Shown here one piece after another: positions 9,407 through 17,233 of a stretch of 64,000 bases of DNA (the first letter of the stretch is position 1; each line of letters starts with the position of its first letter). The position numbers and the translations under genes were made by a program. This DNA comes from Eubacterium sp. (GTDB taxonomy: Bacteria > Bacillota > Clostridia > Oscillospirales > Acutalibacteraceae), in contig JAFSTE010000012.1 of NCBI GenBank assembly GCA_017450645.1, positions 62,001-126,000 on the forward strand, read 5' to 3'. The notes below the pieces were generated by a model. That model had not been told where the DNA came from. It was given only the letters and a program-made list of their open reading frames with translations, and did not search any database.

Positions 9407-9448
9407 AATACTAATTAGTATTATAAATAAATTGTTGCTCTTTTGCAA
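9407..9448 (-). promoter_or_regulatory. galT promoter with a perfect palindromic operator candidate
   Basis: Read on the minus strand: TTGCAA (9448-9443), 17 nt, TATAAT (9425-9420). A perfect 16-bp palindrome, AATACTAATTAGTATT, occupies 9407-9422, overlapping the end of the -10 box and the predicted start point, the classical place for a repressor site. A smaller inverted repeat GTTGC-N6-GCAAC lies across the -35 box. Confidence 0.6.
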
Positions 9449-9533
9449 CGAATTTTTCAAAAATACTTTACTATAGGTCAAAAAAGTATTAAAATAGACA
9501 TATAATCAGATATAAACAAATGCAGGTGATACT

Positions 9534-10109
9534 ATGAAAATTTGTGTATTCGGCGCTTCAAGCAGAACTATTGACGAGGTATATATCAAAGCCATAGAGG
9601 ATATGGGCGAATACCTTGCAAAACACGGTCACAATCTTGTGTTCGGCTCGGGTATTACGGGCTCTATGGGCGCTGCAGCGCGCGGCTTTAAGCGCGGCGG
9701 CGGCAAGACTCACGGCGTTGTCCCCGAGTTTTTCAAAGAGGACTTGAGCGACTATGTTGACTTTAACTGCGACGAAATGACCTTTACTAAATCCATGCGC
9801 GAAAGAAAAGCGGTTATGGAGGATGTTGCAGGCTCGTTTATCATTACTCCCGGCGGTATCGGTACCTTCGAGGAGTTTTTCGAGGTGCTCACCTTAAAGC
9901 AGCTCGGCAGGCACAGAAAGCCGATTGCAATTTATAATATCAACGGCTACTACGACGATATGATTAACTCGCTTAACCACTCTATCGAGGAGGGCTTTAT
10001 AGCGCAAAGGTGCACCGAGCTTTTCAAGGTGTTCAACTCGCTTGACGGTATGCTCGACTACCTCGAACACGATAATATGAATAACCTCAGCATAAAAGAT
10101 TTTAAGTAG
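9534..10109 (+). CDS. LOG family protein (nucleoside 5'-monophosphate phosphoribohydrolase-like)
   Basis: 191 aa, TIGR00730-type Rossmann fold. The signature PGGIGTFEE is near residues 106-114, preceded by a glycine-rich loop (GSGITGSMG) and by SMRERK. LOG enzymes release the base from cytokinin- or purine-type nucleoside monophosphates; in bacteria the natural substrate is often unknown. The start follows an AGGTGAT site. The gene is separated by 8 nt from the downstream cytidylate-kinase-like gene, and the pair ends at a strong terminator, so they form a two-gene operon. Confidence 0.88.
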   Translation: MKICVFGASSRTIDEVYIKAIEDMGEYLAKHGHNLVFGSGITGSMGAAARGFKRGGGKTHGVVPEFFKEDLSDYVDFNCDEMTFTKSMRERKAVMEDVAGSFIITPGGIGTFEEFFEVLTLKQLGRHRKPIAIYNINGYYDDMINSLNHSIEEGFIAQRCTELFKVFNSLDGMLDYLEHDNMNNLSIKDFK

Positions 10110-10117
10110 GTGAAAAT

Positions 10118-10720
10118 ATGAAAAACTATGTTATTTGCTTAGGCAGACAGTTCTGCTCGGGCGGTAAGGAAATCGGCAAAATGCTTTCGGAAAGGCTCGG
10201 CATCGACTTTTACGACGCGCAGTTGCTTCGCCAAAGGGCAAAGGAAATGGGTATCGAGGACAGCATATTCGATATGTTTGACGAAAAGCCGTCAAGGAGC
10301 TTTTTGTTCTCGGTTGTTATGGACCCGTACGCTATTGACTCGGCAGTTGACGAGGGCAAGGTCGTTGAGGCTCAGCGTAAGGTTATGAGTCAGGCGGCTG
10401 AAAAGGGGCCGTGCATTATCGTTGGCAGGCGCGCCGACAAAATTCTCGAAAAGAATTATAATGTAGTCAGCATATTTATCGGTGCAGATATAGAGCACAG
10501 GGTTAAGCGCTATCTTGAGCGCGAGAGTATGAGCGAAAAAGCGGCACGCCGTTTTATTGAGCGCAAGGACCGCGAGCGCGCGTCGTACTATAATTATCTC
10601 GGCGACGGAAATTGGAGCAAAGCGGATAATTATATGATGTGCTTTAACACCTCTAAGCTTGGAAAAGAAAAAATCGTCGATATGATTGTAAATTATATTA
10701 ACGAGGAATTCGGCGACTAA
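10118..10720 (+). CDS. Cytidylate kinase-like P-loop protein
   Basis: 200 aa. The N-terminus (ICLGRQFCSGGKEIGKMLSE) is the modified P-loop typical of the cytidylate kinase-like family of gut Clostridia, followed by FYDAQLLRQRAKE and a lid-like Arg-rich segment (RFIERKDRERASYYNY). A REYCS-type canonical cmk is longer and differs, so a specific role in CMP phosphorylation is not assured. It sits immediately after the LOG gene, which would fit nucleotide salvage or disposal, but that link is inference from position. Confidence 0.8.
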   Translation: MKNYVICLGRQFCSGGKEIGKMLSERLGIDFYDAQLLRQRAKEMGIEDSIFDMFDEKPSRSFLFSVVMDPYAIDSAVDEGKVVEAQRKVMSQAAEKGPCIIVGRRADKILEKNYNVVSIFIGADIEHRVKRYLERESMSEKAARRFIERKDRERASYYNYLGDGNWSKADNYMMCFNTSKLGKEKIVDMIVNYINEEFGD

Positions 10721-10732
10721 TAGTAAACGCAG

Positions 10733-10760
10733 GAGCGGACGGCGTCCGCTCTTTTATTTT
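10733..10760 (+). terminator. Intrinsic terminator of the LOG/kinase operon
   Basis: GAGCGGAC (10733-10740), 3-nt loop, GTCCGCTC (10744-10751), then a T-rich run to 10760. Confidence 0.9.
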
Positions 10761-10836
10761 ACACATATAAAAATTGCTTGCTATAAATCTCTACTTATGA
10801 TATATTATTTATGTATGAATATATGGAGGTAGATTT

Positions 10837-11979
10837 ATGAACTTTTTAGAAACCTTTGCAAGCCTGTTCTCCGCCTTCGGCGCTATCGAATGGCGAATGG
10901 TGCTTATGTGGGTTATCGGCATTGTGCTCGTATACCTCGCAATCGCTAAAGAGATGGAGCCAACGCTCCTCTTACCGATGGGCTTTGGTACAATTCTTGT
11001 AAACCTTCCGCTTTCGGGCGCTATTACTCAGCCGGGTGCTGAGGCAGGACCGATTACCGTACTGTTTGACGCGGGTATCGCTAACGAGCTCTTCCCGCTG
11101 CTGCTGTTTATAGGTATCGGCGCTATGATTGACTTCGGTCCGCTTCTTAAAAACCCGTGGCTTATGCTGTTCGGTGCGGCTGCACAGTTTGGTATATTCT
11201 TTACGCTTGTAATGGCGGGCTTCTTCTTCGATTTAAGGGACGCGGCTTCAATCGCTATTATCGGTGCTGCCGACGGACCGACATCTATTTTCGTAGCAGA
11301 TAAGCTTAATTCCGCTTACCTCGGTGCTATTATGGTTGCCGCATACTCATATATGGCGCTTGTACCGATTATTCAGCCGCCTGTAATCAGGATGGTAACT
11401 ACTAAAAAGGAACGCCTTATCCGTATGCCGTATAAGGCAGGCGATGTTTCAAAAACAACTAAGATTGTGTTCCCCGTTATCGTTACAATCGTTGCAGGTC
11501 TTGTAGCTCCCGCTTCTGTAGCGCTTGTAGGTTTCCTTATGTTCGGTAACCTTATCCGCGAGTGCGGCGTGCTTAACGCGCTGAGCGAAACAGCTCAGAA
11601 CGCTTTTGCAAACTCTATTACAATCCTGCTCGGTATTGCCGTAGCTTCGAGAATGCATTACGCAAGCTTCGTAAATGTTGAAACACTTATGATTTTAGGT
11701 CTCGGTCTTATCGCATTTGTATTCGATACAATCGGCGGCGTTATGTTCGCAAAGATTCTTAACATCTTCCTTCCGAAGAAAAAGAAGCTCAATCCTATGA
11801 TTGGTGCTGCAGGTATATCGGCATTCCCGATGAGCGGACGCGTTGTAAACCAGATGGGACTTAAAGAAGACCCGCAGAACTTCCTGCTTATGTATTCAAT
11901 CAGCGTTAATGTTTCGGGTCAGATTGCGTCGGTTATCGCAGGCGGTCTTATCCTCGCACTCGTTGCACCGCTCGTTTAA
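10837..11979 (+). CDS. Sodium-translocating decarboxylase beta subunit (OadB/GcdB/MmdB family)
   Basis: 380 aa, highly hydrophobic with about nine membrane spans. The family hallmark AADGPTSIF (about residues 144-152), whose Asp takes part in Na+ movement, and the later SGRVVNQMG and PQNFLLMYSISVNVSGQ segments are present. In complete complexes this subunit decarboxylates carboxybiotin and pumps Na+ outward. The next gene, 12 nt away, is a gamma-like small membrane protein, but no biotin carboxyl carrier or carboxyltransferase alpha subunit is in the window. Whether the substrate is oxaloacetate, glutaconyl-CoA or methylmalonyl-CoA cannot be told. Confidence 0.92.
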   Translation: MNFLETFASLFSAFGAIEWRMVLMWVIGIVLVYLAIAKEMEPTLLLPMGFGTILVNLPLSGAITQPGAEAGPITVLFDAGIANELFPLLLFIGIGAMIDFGPLLKNPWLMLFGAAAQFGIFFTLVMAGFFFDLRDAASIAIIGAADGPTSIFVADKLNSAYLGAIMVAAYSYMALVPIIQPPVIRMVTTKKERLIRMPYKAGDVSKTTKIVFPVIVTIVAGLVAPASVALVGFLMFGNLIRECGVLNALSETAQNAFANSITILLGIAVASRMHYASFVNVETLMILGLGLIAFVFDTIGGVMFAKILNIFLPKKKKLNPMIGAAGISAFPMSGRVVNQMGLKEDPQNFLLMYSISVNVSGQIASVIAGGLILALVAPLV

Positions 11980-11991
11980 GGAGGTAAGAAT

Positions 11992-12201
11992 ATGCTTAGT
12001 ACATTAAATACAATTATTATAAATCTCTTTACACTCGCTGACGGAATCACCTTCCGTGCGGATTCGTGGAAGCAGACGCTGCCCGCAATGGTAATAGGTA
12101 TGCTTGGTATATTCCTTGTAATCGGAATAATCATCCTTGCAACCTACGCGCTTAACAAAGCTTTTTCAAGAAAAAAAGACAGCGATAAAGAGGATGAATA
12201 A
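11992..12201 (+). CDS. Small single-span membrane protein, decarboxylase gamma (OadG)-like
   Basis: 69 aa. One hydrophobic segment at about residues 29-53 (AMVIGMLGIFLVIGIIILATYAL) followed by a charged tail (FSRKKDSDKEDE) is the shape of OadG/MmdD-type gamma subunits, which stabilise the pump complex. The identity rests on size, topology and tight linkage to the beta subunit (12-nt gap with GGAGG site) more than on sequence motifs. A terminator follows immediately. Confidence 0.75.
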   Translation: MLSTLNTIIINLFTLADGITFRADSWKQTLPAMVIGMLGIFLVIGIIILATYALNKAFSRKKDSDKEDE

Positions 12202-12202
12202 C

Positions 12203-12230
12203 AAAAAGGCTTGCATCTGCAAGCCTTTTT
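12203..12230 (+). terminator. Terminator after the decarboxylase pair
   Basis: AAAAAGGCTTGC / GCAAGCCTTTTT stem around a 4-nt loop at 12203-12230. The T tail is read on both strands. Confidence 0.9.
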
Positions 12231-12278
12231 AATTATGAATTATAATCGGAGCGAAGCGACCTATCCCTTGAATCTATG

Positions 12279-14651
12279 TCACTTGAGTTTTGCAATAGTC
12301 ACTCCGTCCTCGCCCTCGCCGTATCTGCCGAGACGGAATTCGGCGATATTGGGGTGGTGCTTTAGCTCCTCGTCTACCGCTTTGCGCAGCACGCCGAGAC
12401 CTTTACCGTGGATAATCCTTACCTCGCTCATACCGTTAAGCACGCATTTATCGATAAAAATACCGAGATTCTGCAGCGCTTCCTCTGTATTCTGTCCTCT
12501 TAAATCAAGTTCGGTTTTAACATCGTCGTCCGCTCTTGACGAGGTGCGGTACAGACTTCTCTGAGGCTTTTTAGCCTCTTTTTTCTTTTTATCAAGGAGC
12601 ATAATGTCAGAGAGCTTAACACGCGTTTTAAGAAGCCCTGACTTAACGAACACGAAGTCATTCTTAACCTCGGTCACCTCGCCCTCGCCGATGCCGCGTA
12701 TAATAACCGCGTCGCCCGCCTTAGGCTCGCGCGGGAGCTTATAGTCGTAGTCCCAGTTATCCGCAAGCTCGCGCGGGTTAACAAGGTCGTCCATCTCGCC
12801 CATCTGATTTTTAATAGCGCGGCGGGTTTTCTTTGCAATCTCGGTGATGTTGGCAGAGTTCTGCTCGCTTTTAAGCTTATCGAGTTCGAGCAGAAATTCG
12901 CTGCTTTGGCGCTTTGCCTGCTGAATAAGCTTTTCGGCTTCGCGTTTAGCCTTTTCCATTTCGCGCTCGCGAAGCACATCAATCTTATCCTTTTCGCTCT
13001 GCGCCTTACGCTCCATTTTTTTAGCGCGCTCGGTTGCAAGCTCGGCTTGCTTTTTTTCTTCCTCGAGCTGCTGGCGCGTTTCCTCGAGCCTTTCAAGCAC
13101 TGCTTCAAAATCGCGGTTATCAGTACCTACAATGCGCTTAGCATTGTCTATAACCTCGTTTTTCATACCGAGGTGCTGAGATATTGCAAACGCGTTTGAA
13201 CGCCCGGGAACGCCGATTAACAGCCTGTATGTAGGACTGAGCGTTTCAACATCGAACTCGCAGCAGCCGTTAGTAACACCCTTTGTATCAAGCGCGTACG
13301 CCTTAAGCTCCGCATAGTGCGTTGTGGCGGCAATTCGCGCGCCCTTAGAGCGCAGGTATTCGATTATCGAAACCGCAAGCGCCGCGCCTTCCGTAGGGTC
13401 GGTGCCCGCGCCGAGCTCGTCAATAAGAACAAGCGAGCTTTCGTCCGCCTGCTCCATAATATCAATAGTGTTAACCATATGCGACGAGAATGTGGAAAGA
13501 TTTTGCTGGATACTCTGCTCGTCGCCTATGTCGGCAAGTATTTTATCAAAAACAGAAATCTTAGACCTGTCGGACGCAGGGATAAGCAGACCGCACATTG
13601 TCATTAGCGTAAGCAGTCCGATAGTCTTAATCGAAACCGTCTTTCCGCCCGTATTAGGTCCGGTAATCACAAGCGTGTCGAACTCCTCGCCGAGCGATAA
13701 ATCAATCGGAACGACCTTGTTTTTATCTATCAGCGGATGACGCGCCTTTTTTAAATTAATCTCGCCCTCGGCGTTTACTATGGGCTTAGCCGCCTTCATT
13801 TTATCGGCAAGGTGCGCCTTGGCAAAAATCAGGTTAAGCTCCACCGCAGACTCAAAGCTCGCCTTAATCGAGTCGGCAAAATTTCCCGCTTCGCTAGACA
13901 GCTCATACAGTATGCGCGCAATCTCCTCGCGCTCCCTGCCCTCGAGCATCTTGATATCGTTATTCGCCTCGACAACGCTGACCGGCTCTACAAAAACGGT
14001 GGCGCCGCTTGACGAGGTATCGTGTACAAGGCCGGGCACATCCGCCCTGTGCTCAGACTTTACGGGCACTACAAAACGCCCGCTGCGCTGGGTCACGATA
14101 GGCTCCTGTAAAAACTTCTGGTAATGCGCGGAGTGTATCATAGAGTCGAGCTTTTCACGCACCGAGGAGGATTTTGCCCTTATTTTGCGCCTCGTTTCGT
14201 AGAGCAGGTCGCTCGCCTTGTCAGCGATTTCGTCCTCCGAAATAATGCACGAAAAAATCTTATCCTCGAGGTACTTATTTACCGTTATGCTCTCAAAAAG
14301 GAAGTCAAGTGAGGTGCTGACGCCGCTGCAGTGACTCTTCCACTCATAAAGCGTTCTTATACTGCGAAGTGTATAGCCTATACGCAAAAGCTCCGTTTGC
14401 GACAGAGAGCCGCCGGCAGCAGCCCTTGCAAGAGCGCCGTTAACATTCCTAAGTCCGCTGAACGAAGGCGCGCCGAAACGAGCCAGAAGCGAGAGGGCGT
14501 CCTCCGTCTGACTCAGCAGTGTGCATACCGTTACAAAGTCGCTGCTCGGGCGTATCTGCTCCGCTAAAAACGCAGCGTCCTCGCAGGAGGTTTCCTCCTT
14601 AAGCAGCTCGAGTATCTTATCAAGTTCAAGTGTTTTTAGATGTTTGTTCAT
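12279..14651 (-). CDS. mutS2: Endonuclease/ribosome-rescue ATPase MutS2
   Basis: 790 aa, full length. It has a MutS core without the mismatch-recognition domain, Walker A GPNTGGKT at residues 331-338, a DELGAGTDP Walker B near 417, a long charged coiled coil (about 515-625), a KOW-like segment (PKAGDAVIIRGIGEGEV) and a C-terminal Smr nuclease domain beginning LDLRGQNTEEA with HGKGLG near 757. In Firmicutes MutS2 suppresses recombination and also splits collided ribosomes. It is the last gene of the minus-strand run era-yqzL-recO-mutS2, separated from recO by a MITE-like element. Confidence 0.97.
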   Translation of the reverse strand: MNKHLKTLELDKILELLKEETSCEDAAFLAEQIRPSSDFVTVCTLLSQTEDALSLLARFGAPSFSGLRNVNGALARAAAGGSLSQTELLRIGYTLRSIRTLYEWKSHCSGVSTSLDFLFESITVNKYLEDKIFSCIISEDEIADKASDLLYETRRKIRAKSSSVREKLDSMIHSAHYQKFLQEPIVTQRSGRFVVPVKSEHRADVPGLVHDTSSSGATVFVEPVSVVEANNDIKMLEGREREEIARILYELSSEAGNFADSIKASFESAVELNLIFAKAHLADKMKAAKPIVNAEGEINLKKARHPLIDKNKVVPIDLSLGEEFDTLVITGPNTGGKTVSIKTIGLLTLMTMCGLLIPASDRSKISVFDKILADIGDEQSIQQNLSTFSSHMVNTIDIMEQADESSLVLIDELGAGTDPTEGAALAVSIIEYLRSKGARIAATTHYAELKAYALDTKGVTNGCCEFDVETLSPTYRLLIGVPGRSNAFAISQHLGMKNEVIDNAKRIVGTDNRDFEAVLERLEETRQQLEEEKKQAELATERAKKMERKAQSEKDKIDVLREREMEKAKREAEKLIQQAKRQSSEFLLELDKLKSEQNSANITEIAKKTRRAIKNQMGEMDDLVNPRELADNWDYDYKLPREPKAGDAVIIRGIGEGEVTEVKNDFVFVKSGLLKTRVKLSDIMLLDKKKKEAKKPQRSLYRTSSRADDDVKTELDLRGQNTEEALQNLGIFIDKCVLNGMSEVRIIHGKGLGVLRKAVDEELKHHPNIAEFRLGRYGEGEDGVTIAKLK

Positions 14652-14667
14652 ATATATTTATCCTTAT

Positions 14668-14796
14668 TGCCTCCCTTGTTAAAGGGAGGTGGCTGCCGCA
14701 AGGCAGACGGAGGGATTGTCGCTTATTTAACATAAATTATAAACAACGCGACCACCCCTCAGTCACTTCGTGACAGCTCCCCTTAGCAGGGGAGCC
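14668..14796. mobile_element. MITE-like inverted-repeat element, copy 1
   Basis: The left end TGCCTCCCTTGTTAAAGGGA and the complement of the right end (reading TGGCTCCCCTGCTAAGGGGA) are near-identical, and the whole element folds as two arms of about 40 bases with internal hairpins (CTGCC/GGCAG and GTCAC/GTGAC). A second copy lies at 55751-55907. Both copies are followed on the same side by the sequence GTTACTCGC..GCTCAAACAA. There is no coding capacity, so it would have to be moved in trans. It sits between recO and mutS2. Confidence 0.7.
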
Positions 14797-14824
14797 AAAT
14801 CAGTTACTCGCTTTGCTCAAACAA

Positions 14825-15562
14825 TTATTTTATTAGTGACTTATAGAATTCAAGTGTTGTAAGTTTTGAGTCGATGTGCGAATACATATACTTTTCGCAA
14901 AGGTCCGACAGTGTAGCGAGGTTTTCGTCGCTCAGGTTAAACGAAAAGACCTTTTTTAAATCCGCAAGGCATATGTATCTAATAGCAGTAATCACGCTCA
15001 TAGGCACTGCCGCAGCGCTCTCGTTTTTGCAGCTATCACAATAAATGCAGCCCTCGTCGATGTCAAAGACCATCCGCTCGTCCTCGTACGCGCCGCAGTC
15101 GGCGCAGGCAAGTACATCGGGCATAAAACCGCCGAGGCAGAGCATACGCATTTCGCAGGCGGCTTTAATAATTTTACAGTCCTTTTCGCCCTTACAGAGA
15201 AGGTGCAGCGCGTTTAAAAGAAGCCTCAGCGTATCGGGTGCGGGCTGTTCCTCCGCCGAAAGAAAATACGCAAGCTGCGCGAAATACTGTGCAAGCGAAA
15301 GGCGCTCGATATCGCTCCTTAGTTCAAAAAAAATCTCAATAGGCTCGGCGCTGTCGATAACATACGCGTCGCGCCCGCGATACAGCGAAAATTCGCCGTA
15401 AACAAAAAGCGAGGTAGCGGAAAGGTTTTGGCTTTTAATGCTCTTAGCGCGGCGCACAAAGGCTCTTACAAGTCCGTAATCACCTGTAAGGAGAGTGACT
15501 AATGTGTCACTCTCCCCGATAGTCTGTTGCCGAATTATCAAGCCTTTGGTCGTTAGCTTCAT
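14825..15562 (-). CDS. recO: DNA repair protein RecO
   Basis: 245 aa from ATG 15562, the family-typical MKLTTKGLIIRQQ start; the longer frame to 15661 only reads into the overlapping yqzL gene. There is an N-terminal OB fold (about 1-80), an alpha-helical middle, and a C4 zinc site made of CADCG and CIYCDSC. RecO loads RecA with RecR and anneals single strands. The start lies inside yqzL (56-nt overlap in another frame). The stop codon abuts the GCTCAAACAA tail that follows the MITE-like element. Confidence 0.94.
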   Translation of the reverse strand: MKLTTKGLIIRQQTIGESDTLVTLLTGDYGLVRAFVRRAKSIKSQNLSATSLFVYGEFSLYRGRDAYVIDSAEPIEIFFELRSDIERLSLAQYFAQLAYFLSAEEQPAPDTLRLLLNALHLLCKGEKDCKIIKAACEMRMLCLGGFMPDVLACADCGAYEDERMVFDIDEGCIYCDSCKNESAAAVPMSVITAIRYICLADLKKVFSFNLSDENLATLSDLCEKYMYSHIDSKLTTLEFYKSLIK

Positions 15563-15665
15563 TTTCCGTACCCTTAGCTGAAGCGGTCTTAAAATAGTTG
15601 TTGACATACTTGATGTAGTCGTCAACGCTTCCGCTTTGTAAAAATTTATTCCAGTATTCATCCAT
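15507..15665 (-). CDS. yqzL: Small YqzL-like protein
   Basis: 52 aa, ATG at 15665, TGA at 15507-15509. The N-terminal half (MDEYWNKFLQSGSVDDYIKY) matches the pattern of the 47-aa YqzL family: aromatic residues, then F..(T/S)G.V..Y, which is likewise encoded between era and recO in Bacillus. The second half is polar and specific to this lineage. It overlaps the first 56 nt of recO in a different frame. The function of the family is unknown. The identification rests on motif plus conserved gene order. Confidence 0.75.
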   Translation of the reverse strand: MDEYWNKFLQSGSVDDYIKYVNNYFKTASAKGTENEANDQRLDNSATDYRGE

Positions 15666-15717
15666 AAATATCACCAAAAATAGTTTATGCTGTATTTCGG
15701 TGATGATTTATACCAAA

Positions 15718-16605
15718 TTAATCCAAGCCGAAATTATGGATTAATCCCTCGCGGTTGCGCCAGTCCTCCTTAACCTTAACCCAGGTCTGAAGGTTAACCT
15801 TAATGTCAAAAAAGCTCTCTAAATCCTGGCGCGCGTAGGTAGAAATCTTTTTAAGCATAGAGCCTTTTTTGCCGATGACCATACCCTTATGGCTCTCGCG
15901 CTCACAGTAAATCGTAGCGTCTATGTCAAGAATTTCAGCGTCGTCGCGCTCGCGCATTTTTTCGATAGAAACGGCGATACCGTGCGGCACTTCTTTATCC
16001 ATAAGGCGAAGTATTTTTTCGCGTATTATCTCCGCCGCAAGCACGCGCTCGGGCTGGTCGGTAAGAGTGTCGTCCGGGAAAAAGTGGGGCGACTCGAAGG
16101 ACAGCTTTTTCATCTCGTCGAGAAGCTCGCGCACTCCCTCACCGCTTGTAGCGCAAACGGGAACAACGGCTTCAAAGTCGTAAAGCTTTGCAAACTGTGC
16201 AATTCGTGCAAGCAGCCCGCTCTTGTCCTTAAGCATATCAATTTTATTAATCGCAAGGATTACGGGCACGCCGAGCTTTTTAAACTTTTCTATAAGCTCC
16301 GCCTCGCCTTTTTTAATCTCGCCCGATGACTCGGTTACAAAAAGGCACGCGTCAACGCCGCCGATAGAGTCACCGACAGCCTGATACATCTTTTCGCCGA
16401 GCTTGTTATGCGGCTTGTGATAACCCGGTGTGTCGGTAAATACAAGCTGCACCTCGTCCTCGGTAAGAACGCCCATAATTTTAGTTCTTGTAGTCTGCGG
16501 CTTAGAGGATACAATCGCAACCTTTACGCCGAGCATTTTATTTAAAAGTGACGACTTACCCACATTAGGGCAGCCGACAATCGCAATAAAAGCAGTTTTG
16601 CTCAT
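15718..16605 (-). CDS. era: GTPase Era
   Basis: 295 aa, full length. G1 GCPNVGKS at residues 10-17, G2 region QTTRT, G3 DTPGYH, G4 NKID, and a C-terminal KH domain with the VIGKKGSMLKKI loop that binds the 3' end of 16S rRNA. It acts in 30S subunit maturation. Upstream is ybeY, another 16S processing factor. The diacylglycerol kinase and cytidine deaminase genes that often sit between ybeY and era in Firmicutes are absent, and a heptamer-repeat element fills the space. Confidence 0.97.
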   Translation of the reverse strand: MSKTAFIAIVGCPNVGKSSLLNKMLGVKVAIVSSKPQTTRTKIMGVLTEDEVQLVFTDTPGYHKPHNKLGEKMYQAVGDSIGGVDACLFVTESSGEIKKGEAELIEKFKKLGVPVILAINKIDMLKDKSGLLARIAQFAKLYDFEAVVPVCATSGEGVRELLDEMKKLSFESPHFFPDDTLTDQPERVLAAEIIREKILRLMDKEVPHGIAVSIEKMRERDDAEILDIDATIYCERESHKGMVIGKKGSMLKKISTYARQDLESFFDIKVNLQTWVKVKEDWRNREGLIHNFGLD

Positions 16606-16610
16606 TTCAT

Positions 16611-16734
16611 CCGAATTCGGAATTCGGAATTCGGAGTTCGGAATTATCGGTTACTCGCTTTGCTCAAACAATAATCGGGTGTGGGCAGCGCCCACCATTA
16701 ATTCCGCATTCCGCATTCCGCACTCCGCATTATT
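16611..16734. repeat. Heptamer-word element with CGGAATT arms
   Basis: Left arm 16611-16646: five degenerate tandem CGGAATT words. Right arm 16699-16734: ATTCCGC words, the complement. The core 16647-16698 holds GGTTACTCGCTTTGCTCAAA and a GTGGGC/GCCCAC hairpin. The right arm contributes the TAA stop of ybeY at 16730-16732. Confidence 0.7.
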
Positions 16735-17233
16735 CCCCTTCCATATAGTACGAGTTATCGCGTTTTACTCCGATTTTAGTAAGCACGGTTTCCTCTTTTT
16801 CGCGCATACGCACTTCCTCAATTCCGCCCTGCTCGTGGTCGTAACCGAGTAGGTGAAGCATTGAATGAACGGTTAAAAAGCCTATTTCTCTTTGAAGCGA
16901 GTGGTTATACTCCTGCGCCTGCTCAACCGCCTTAGGAACGGAGATTACAATGTCGCCGAGGAGCTTAGCGCCCGAGGTCATATCGGTGTCGTAAACTCCG
17001 TTTTCGCCAAGCGGGAACGACAGCACATCGGTAGGTCTGTCAATATTTCTGTACTCTCTGTTAAGCTCGTGGATTGTTTCGTTATCAACAAATCTTACGC
17101 TTACCTCAGCCTTGTCGTTAAAACCCTCTTCCTCTAATACTGCGTGGCAGCAACGGCGGATAAGCAGCCTTATACCCGAGGGTATAGGTACTTCTTTCTG
17201 GTCGTTTGAAATAATTACTTTAACCTTGTTCAC
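16730..17233 (-). CDS. ybeY: rRNA maturation endoribonuclease YbeY
   Basis: 167 aa. The zinc-binding signature is H123-S-M-L-H127-L-L-G-Y-D-H133, in which the usual Gly of HGxLHLxGYDH is Ser. RPTDVLSFPLG and LGDIVIS are also family-typical. It processes the 3' end of 16S rRNA. The start overlaps the phoH stop by 4 nt (ATGA), as in many bacteria. The last codons and stop lie inside the repeat element, so the C-terminal few residues may vary between strains. Confidence 0.95.
   Translation of the reverse strand: MNKVKVIISNDQKEVPIPSGIRLLIRRCCHAVLEEEGFNDKAEVSVRFVDNETIHELNREYRNIDRPTDVLSFPLGENGVYDTDMTSGAKLLGDIVISVPKAVEQAQEYNHSLQREIGFLTVHSMLHLLGYDHEQGGIEEVRMREKEETVLTKIGVKRDNSYYMEGE

Noticed and set aside
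15563-15661. Longer RecO start
   Set aside because: The added 33 residues do not match RecO and coincide with the yqzL-like gene in another frame.
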